Source: Streptomyces diacarni
GTDB taxonomy: Bacteria > Actinomycetota > Actinomycetes > Streptomycetales > Streptomycetaceae
Reading direction: 5' to 3'
Length of the DNA stretch: 62,493 nt
Assembly (NCBI RefSeq): GCF_003323715.1
Contig: NZ_QOIN01000051.1
Coordinates: 1 to 62,493, forward strand
Position numbers and translations under genes: made by a program. Below the pieces are notes generated by a model, which saw only the letters and a list, made by a program, of their open reading frames with translations, had not been told where the DNA came from and ran no database searches. Positions 57,855-62,493 of the stretch are shown piece after piece (the stretch's first letter is position 1; the number at the start of each line of letters is the position of its first letter).

Positions 57855-59312
57855 TCAGGCCGTCGCCGCCGCCTGGCGGCCGAGGAAGTCCGCGACGGCC
57901 GGCTCGGCGCGGAAGGCGCGCAGCCGGTCGGCCGCCGCCTGGAGCATCGCGCTGATCCTGGTGGACTGGACGGGCCCGAGGAAGTCCAGCGCCCGCGCTC
58001 CGGCGGCCGCCGCCTCCTCCACCTCGCCGCGCGCCGCCAGATCGCCGGCCAGCTCCGCGGTGAACAGCGCGCGGTTGCGGGTGAAGTGGGGTTTCTGCAG
58101 GCGTACGGCCTGCTGGGCGTGGTCCGCCGCCCGGTCCCACATCCCCAGAGCCGACCAGCACTGCGCCTCCAGGCCCTCCAGCTCCGCCTCACCGAAGAAG
58201 CTCATCCACTCCGGGTCGCCGTCGCGGAGGCCCCGTGCGAACAGGCGTTGGGCCCGTGCGAGCGCCTGCCGGCACCCTGACGTGTCGCCGAGGCCCGCCC
58301 AGCCGCCGGCCTCGCGCAGCGCGAGCAGCGACAGCAGGTGGGGGGAGCCCAGGGCCTTGGCCGCCTGCTGGCCCGCCTGCGCGGCGCGTACCGCCTCGCG
58401 GGGGCGGCCCGCGTCCCGGGCGAGGAAGGCCGTGTTGCAGAAGGCGTGCGCCTCCAGGGCCGGGTCGGCGGCGACGCGTGCGGTGGCCAGCGCCTCCGCG
58501 TAGTGGGAGCGGGCGTCGGCGTAGCGTCCTGAGTCGTGGGCCAGCCAGCCGACGGAGAGGGCGAGTTCGCCCGCGCCCGCGTGCAGCCGGTCGGCGACCG
58601 CCTGGCTGCGGGTGCCCGCGTCCAGCAGGTCGTAGGCGGTACGCAGGGGGCCCGCGGCGCGGTGGTAGAGCCCGGCGCCGCCGTGCCGGTCGTCCAGCAG
58701 CCGGATGTGCCGTACGGCCTCTTCGACGGCGCCCGCCTCGGTTTCCCCCGCGTACGCGGAGGGGGCGGGGCGGTCCGCGGACCAGGCGTGGGGCGCGCCG
58801 CCGCCGAGGGAGGCGGCGGCGAGGGCGGCGGGTCCGCCCGTCATGAAAGCGCGACGTAGCACGTCGCTCTCCTCGTCGTACTCGGGACAGTTGGGGAATG
58901 CGATGAGACCGGGGCTGTCGGGATGGTCGGTGTGCAGCGGGAGTTGACCGTAGGTGAGATCGGCGCAGCGCGCGGTGGACAGGCGGGGCGCTTCTTCCAC
59001 GTTGTGCGCCCCGCGAGCGCGCGCCGCGCGACCGCGTACGGACTCCCGGGGTGCGAAGCCCATGTCCGCCAGCGAAGTGCCGGGGAACATGTGCAGGAAC
59101 ACCCGCTCGTAGGCGTAGTTGGGGCACCTGATCTCGCCCGACTCGACGCGGCCGATGTACCGCGCGTCGCACGAGACCTGTTCACCGATCTCACGTGCCG
59201 AACGGCGCACGTTCGCCGCGAACTCTCCGGGGGAGAGGTGCCCCCTCAGTGCCCTGAACGCGGTGTTGGGAGTGTGCTGCGGTCGGGGTGACGTTGAGGG
59301 TGACGACGCCAT
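57855..59312 (-). CDS. HTH (XRE-like) and TPR-type regulator, NsdA-like
   Basis: The 485-aa protein has an N-terminal HTH (FAANVRRSAREIGEQVSCDARYIGRVESGEIRCPNYAYERV, about residues 32-72; seen ARYIGRVESGEIRCPN) and a long helical C-terminal half with TPR-like Ala/Leu repeats (ALATARVAADPALEAHAFCNTAFLARDAGRPREAV). A single-start-like hydrophobic segment near 155 (ALAAASLGGG) looks like the family's linker. Similar proteins (NsdA) repress antibiotic production and development in Streptomyces. The gene diverges from a small gene with a TTG start, as is common for such pairs. Confidence 0.85.
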   Translation of the reverse strand: MASSPSTSPRPQHTPNTAFRALRGHLSPGEFAANVRRSAREIGEQVSCDARYIGRVESGEIRCPNYAYERVFLHMFPGTSLADMGFAPRESVRGRAARARGAHNVEEAPRLSTARCADLTYGQLPLHTDHPDSPGLIAFPNCPEYDEESDVLRRAFMTGGPAALAAASLGGGAPHAWSADRPAPSAYAGETEAGAVEEAVRHIRLLDDRHGGAGLYHRAAGPLRTAYDLLDAGTRSQAVADRLHAGAGELALSVGWLAHDSGRYADARSHYAEALATARVAADPALEAHAFCNTAFLARDAGRPREAVRAAQAGQQAAKALGSPHLLSLLALREAGGWAGLGDTSGCRQALARAQRLFARGLRDGDPEWMSFFGEAELEGLEAQCWSALGMWDRAADHAQQAVRLQKPHFTRNRALFTAELAGDLAARGEVEEAAAAGARALDFLGPVQSTRISAMLQAAADRLRAFRAEPAVADFLGRQAAATA

Positions 59313-59482
59313 GGCGGAAACGTACCGGCTGTGACGGGTCCGACACCGAGGGTTTGGCTACAAACGGGATATCTCACCCTGCTTCTGCCATGAAGTGCCA
59401 TCCAATGCGCTGGTTCGCCGCCGTAGCCGTTGACGAAAAAAGCCGTTGGACCAGACACAGCGACCGCGAGGAGGGGTCTGAG

Positions 59483-59884
59483 TTGTCGGACAGTGGCGAA
59501 GGCAGCCGCGCTATCGGCGCCGGACCGGTACCCGAACCCTGCGACCTGGTGACCGTGCCCGCGCGGCACGGGCTGGAGGCGGCGGACATCCTCAGGCTCA
59601 GGGACGGGGTCGGACCCGTGCTGCACGACCGCTCCGGGGACACCCTCGGTTTCCTCGTCCCGCCGGGGACGGCGGACTGCTGGGACCTGCCGGGCAGCGC
59701 CTGTACGCAGACGTACGTGCGCGAGGCCCGCGCCATGGCGAGCGCCGCGGGCGAACCGCCCGTGGCCGGCACCGGATGGCTGGTGCCGCCCTCCGTGGCG
59801 TACGCGCACGCGACCGAGCCCGCGGAACTGCGGGCGGCGCTGGGCGAGGCCGCCCGCACGATCGAGGCCGCGAGCCGGGTCTGA
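59483..59884 (+). CDS. conserved small protein, partner of the HTH-TPR regulator
   Basis: The 133-aa frame starts at TTG with GAGGAGGGG five bases upstream, one of the clearest sites in the window; a longer upstream frame lacks a site. Sequence: CDLVTVPARHGLEAADILRLRDGVGPVLHDRSGDTLGFLVPPGTADCWDLPGS, split here by sight, and VAYAHATEPAELRAALGEAARTIEAA. No known domain. It is divergent from the regulator gene across 170 bp. Such small proteins next to regulators of this type are common in Streptomyces and often modulate them; that is inference. Confidence 0.78.
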   Translation: MSDSGEGSRAIGAGPVPEPCDLVTVPARHGLEAADILRLRDGVGPVLHDRSGDTLGFLVPPGTADCWDLPGSACTQTYVREARAMASAAGEPPVAGTGWLVPPSVAYAHATEPAELRAALGEAARTIEAASRV

Positions 59885-60071
59885 CCCGTGGCTCGCGGCG
59901 CGGTGTCGCCGAGATGCGAGAAGCTGGAAGAACAAGAAAACAGAAAATCGAAAGCATGTGTGTGGAAAAGGCGTGGCGGAGAGGTGGGGTGCTGAGGGCG
60001 CCGTCCTGTCACCGTCGCCGTGGCCAGGTCCCGGTGGACCGCGCGGAGCCCTCAGCCGAGCGTGCGGGGCG

Positions 60072-60497
60072 TCAGCGGCCGTAGGCTCCGCCCCGCAGCG
60101 CGCGGGTGCCGCCGGGGCAGGCCATGGTCACGCGCTTGGATCCGGAGAGCACCGGGGTGACGTACCTGACCCGGTTCGAGCAGTCGACGAAGACGCGGTA
60201 GGCGTTGCCCGAGCAGGAGACGGCGAAGTACCGCCCCGAGATACGGGCGTTCCAGCAGCGCAGCGACGCGGCCTTCGACGGGGCGGCGGCGCCGTAGCGG
60301 CCCGACTTGTGCGCGACACCCTTCGTGGTGCGGCCCGAGCGGGAGTCCTTGGCTGTGAAGTGGGCGTCCGCCGCCACCTGCGCGGTCTGCGGAGCGGCCG
60401 GCGGGGCAGCAGCCGCGGCGGGGGCCATCGCCCCACCGAACCCGAGCGCCAGCAGCGCGCTCGTCCCCAGGACAGCCAGTGAATTACGAACCGTCAT
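60072..60497 (-). CDS. small secreted four-cysteine protein
   Basis: The 141-aa protein has a signal peptide (basic start, GTSALLALGFGGAMAPAAAA, cleavage near AAA-AP) and a mature part of about 110 residues with four cysteines (LRCWNARIS, VSCSGNAYR, VDCSNRVR, MACPGGTR), likely two disulfides. The ordered part is beta-rich. It has no recognised motif. It would be released into the medium or bound to the wall. The ATG has only a weak ribosome-binding site. It may be an inhibitor, a small adhesin or a toxin-like protein; none is supported. Confidence 0.8.
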   Translation of the reverse strand: MTVRNSLAVLGTSALLALGFGGAMAPAAAAAPPAAPQTAQVAADAHFTAKDSRSGRTTKGVAHKSGRYGAAAPSKAASLRCWNARISGRYFAVSCSGNAYRVFVDCSNRVRYVTPVLSGSKRVTMACPGGTRALRGGAYGR

Positions 60498-60879
60498 TCG
60501 CGTGTTCCATTTCTTTGTGTCGCGCGGCCTTCATGGCCGTTCACTCGGTTTTCGAGCGACAGGAAAAGAATCGACGCGGAAGAATGGGGAATCAATAATT
60601 CCTCGCTCTTAATATGATATTTGTGCTGGTCGGCGCAGCGCCGCCGCCTCTTGCCGTGTACCAGGAGAAACGGTTCGGCACCTCCGTGGGTACGTCCGGG
60701 GAATCATGCATGTGGGTGAAGGGCCTGGCCATGGATCCACGGCATTCCGCGCCGGGCGAAGGACGTCGTTTACACCCCAGAAAGCACACGACCCGATATC
60801 CGGCGGCACCGGAGGCGCCACCGCGTCAGGCGGGCGGGTGGGGCGGATAGCGGCACGGCCCATGGCGGATACTGGTGGC
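60498..60879. other. AT-richer intergenic region
   Basis: This 382-bp gap lies between the divergent secreted-protein gene and methyltransferase gene and is distinctly richer in A/T than its surroundings (AATAATTCCTCGCTCTTAATATG near 60591, split here; GATATTTGTG), which suits strong promoters for both genes. Forward frames inside it lack ribosome-binding sites. No RNA gene is recognised. Confidence 0.5.
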
Positions 60880-61737
60880 ATGGCACGCGGCGAGAGGCGA
60901 CGGGGACGGGACGCCGTCGTCACCCAGGTCGACGGCGGCACCGCCTCACTGGTGCCCGACCCGGACCGCCCCCGCGCCTGGTCCCTGCTGCTGCACGACG
61001 CGCCCCAGTCGCACGTCGACCTCGACGACCCCACCCACCTCGGCTTCGAGTACCAGCGCAGGCTCGGCCACATCGTCGACCTCCTCGCCCCGCCGGGACG
61101 GCCCGTGCACGCACTGCACCTGGGCGGCGGCGCCCTCACACTCGCCCGCTACCTGGCCGCCACCCGCCCCCGCTCCACCCAGCAGGTGATCGAGGCGGAC
61201 CCGGCACTGACCCGGCTGGTGCGCTCCCACCTGCCCCTGGCGAAGGAGTGGCGGATCCGGGTACGCGGCGGCGACGCACGCGAGGGGCTGGCCAAGCTGC
61301 CGCCCGGATGGGCCGACCTCGTCATCGCGGACGTCTTCAGCGGCGCCCGCACCCCCGCCCACCTCACCAGCGCCGAGTTCCTGCACGAGGTGCGGCGTGT
61401 GCTGCGGCCCGACGGCTGGTACGCGGCGAACATCGCCGACGGCGCGCCACTGGCCCATCTGCGCGCCCAGATCGCGACCTGCGCCGCCGCCTTCGGCCGG
61501 CAGTGCGTGCTGGCCGACCCGGCGGTGCTGCGCGGACGCCGGTTCGGCAACACCGTGCTGCTGGCAGCCGATGGCCCGCTCCCCGTCGCCGAGTTGACCC
61601 GGCGCACGGCGGGCGACCCGCACCCGGGGCGGGTGGAGGCGGGTCGTGCGCTGGACGCCTTCACCGGCGGGGCGCGGCCGGTCACCGACGCCACGGCGAA
61701 GGCGTCTCCGCCACCGCCCGAGGGCACGTTCGGCTGA
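60880..61737 (+). CDS. spermidine-synthase-fold methyltransferase-like protein
   Basis: The 285-aa protein has the class I SAM/aminopropyl-transferase fold: LGFEYQRRLGHIVDLLAPPG, ALHLGGGALTLARYLAATRP (GxGxG-like), VIEADPALTRLV, and DLVIADVFSGARTPAHLTSAEFLHEVRRVLRPDGWYAAN. This is the spermidine synthase-like group; the usual aminopropyl pocket residues are only partly kept, so activity is open. A Pro-rich tail follows. The ATG of MARGERRR was chosen because the fold starts soon after; upstream ATGs (60862, 60706) exist with no better site. Confidence 0.82.
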   Translation: MARGERRRGRDAVVTQVDGGTASLVPDPDRPRAWSLLLHDAPQSHVDLDDPTHLGFEYQRRLGHIVDLLAPPGRPVHALHLGGGALTLARYLAATRPRSTQQVIEADPALTRLVRSHLPLAKEWRIRVRGGDAREGLAKLPPGWADLVIADVFSGARTPAHLTSAEFLHEVRRVLRPDGWYAANIADGAPLAHLRAQIATCAAAFGRQCVLADPAVLRGRRFGNTVLLAADGPLPVAELTRRTAGDPHPGRVEAGRALDAFTGGARPVTDATAKASPPPPEGTFG

Positions 61738-61798
61738 GCCCTTCGAAGGGCACGCCCGGCCCGTCAGGGCTGAGCTTCTCCAAGAGCGCGCCCGCCGC

Positions 61799-62362
61799 TC
61801 AGCCGTCGAACGTCTCGATGCGCGGACGGGCGTCGTCCCAGCGGCAGAAGACCGACGAGGACGTGGCGCCCGAGGTGAACGTCACCCTGATGTAGCCCTG
61901 GTTGTGCCACACCTTCATCTCCCAGCCGGGATCGGGTGTCGCCGAGACCAGCGTGGCGGAGTCGGCGCCCATGTCGAAGACGGCCCTGCCGCCGCGTACG
62001 GTCGCGCCCTCGACCTGCCCGGTGCCGCCCCGGCCCCGCTCGGGACCCTCCGAGGTGGGACGGGGCTTCTTCGACGGGGTCCGCCGCGGTGTGCGGTGCG
62101 GCTTCTCGGACGGCGAGGGAGAGGCGGAAGGCGGGTGCGGCCTGGGGCGGTGGGTCGAGGAGGCACGGGGCGCGGCGCCCGCGCCGGAACCGCCCGCCTC
62201 GGGACCGTCGGAGACGGGCAGTGCGCGCGGCGGCTCGTAGGAGGTGTCGTCCAGCACCGTGTGCACGCCGAACCAGGAGAGGGTCGTGGCGGCGCCGGTG
62301 GCGAGCGTCCACGCGAGGGCGTGCGTCCCGCGCGGTCTGCGGAGTCGTCCGGTGCGCTGCAT
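61799..62362 (-). CDS. anchored secreted protein with Pro/Ser linker
   Basis: The 187-aa protein has an N-terminal hydrophobic segment (ALAWTLATGAATTLSWFGVHTVL), a long Pro/Ser/Arg-rich linker (about 45-115) and a beta-rich C-terminal domain (GGRAVFDMGADSATLVSATPDPGWEMKVWHNQGYIRVTFTSG, split here by sight) with one Cys. It looks like an outward-facing domain on a flexible stalk. No family recognised. The start has AGGGTGACGGGG upstream. The gene ends 62 bp after the converging methyltransferase stop; its 5' end lies 34 bp from a transposase gene. Confidence 0.75.
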   Translation of the reverse strand: MQRTGRLRRPRGTHALAWTLATGAATTLSWFGVHTVLDDTSYEPPRALPVSDGPEAGGSGAGAAPRASSTHRPRPHPPSASPSPSEKPHRTPRRTPSKKPRPTSEGPERGRGGTGQVEGATVRGGRAVFDMGADSATLVSATPDPGWEMKVWHNQGYIRVTFTSGATSSSVFCRWDDARPRIETFDG

Positions 62363-62395
62363 CCCCGTCACCCTAGATGAGTGAGTCCGATGTTT

Positions 62396-62493
62396 TTAGT
62401 GGTCGTAGGCGGTCAGTGATCGTTTGACGTCGGCGCCGGTGGTCCAGTTGCGCCAGAGTGCGGCTGCGAGGGCGAGGAGTCGTTGGCCGACGC
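62396..62493 (-). mobile_element. IS982-like DDE transposase, C-terminal fragment
   Basis: The frame runs in from the right edge to a TAA at 62396-62398. Its tail GQRLLALAAALWRNWTTGAD and then VKRSLTAYDH is the conserved C-terminus of Streptomyces IS982-type (DDE) transposases, which end RSLxAYDH. The catalytic residues lie outside. It is oriented like the anchored-protein gene; 34 bp separate its stop from that gene's start. Confidence 0.68.

Noticed and set aside
60614..60850. Small plus-strand frame in the AT-rich gap
   Set aside because: No ribosome-binding site, no domain, and it lies in the expected promoter region.

Overview
The window is high-GC actinobacterial DNA with strong third-position G/C bias, GTG and TTG starts, and Streptomyces-type families: a cslA-glxA-cslZ apical glycan locus, a CbtAB cobalt system, a PAS-GGDEF-EAL protein and an NsdA-like HTH-TPR regulator. 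It is best read as chromosomal core of a Streptomyces or close relative. Both ends lie inside transposase genes (IS110-type on the left, probably IS982-type on the right), so the window may be bounded by insertion sequences or be a contig broken at them.

Layout. 0.3-5.5 kb: lipoprotein, rdgB, tRNA-Leu, an MHS-type transporter, bcp, DUF3618 protein, GroES-like protein, and the guanidinium exporter gene gdx with a guanidine-III riboswitch; the 3' end of gdx is amplified as a 94-bp tandem array. 5.6-17.5 kb: a bifunctional PBP with a very long disordered N-terminus, a three-gene ABC-2 exporter, an SGNH hydrolase, a DUF445 protein, remnants of a TetR gene and a yidC-like gene, and an FAH-family enzyme. 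17.5-25.5 kb: a Gfo/Idh/MocA oxidoreductase, then a GntR regulator and an overlapping gene set for uptake and breakdown of a 2-aminoethylphosphonate-like compound. 25.6-33.6 kb: a HAD phosphatase, cbtBA under a cobalamin riboswitch, then cslZ convergent with cslA-glxA. 33.9-37.2 kb: FadR-type GntR, AlkZ-like protein, membrane protein, tRNA-Lys.

37.3-47.1 kb is a catabolic island: IclR regulator, Ehu-type amino-acid/ectoine importer (ehuBCDA), DUF3830 protein, amidase, D-2-hydroxyacid dehydrogenase and two Asp/Glu-racemase/maleate-isomerase paralogues that differ in a catalytic cysteine. The usual ectoine-degradation enzymes are absent, so the true substrate is open. 47.3-52 kb: luciferase-like monooxygenase, c-di-GMP protein, M6-like metalloprotease and a second tRNA-Lys. 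52-57 kb holds a three-gene operon: a Cas4/RecB-like Fe-S nuclease, an unrecognised 511-aa protein and an SF1B (Upf1/Dna2-like) helicase, which together look like a Dna2 enzyme split into parts. 57-62.5 kb: histidine phosphatase, HTH-TPR regulator with a divergent small gene, a secreted four-cysteine protein, a spermidine-synthase-fold methyltransferase and an anchored secreted protein.

The best candidates for an undescribed system are the nuclease/unknown/helicase operon, the racemase/amidase/DUF3830/importer island, and the gdx riboswitch with its amplified gene tail. All assignments come from reading the sequence; no database search was run.
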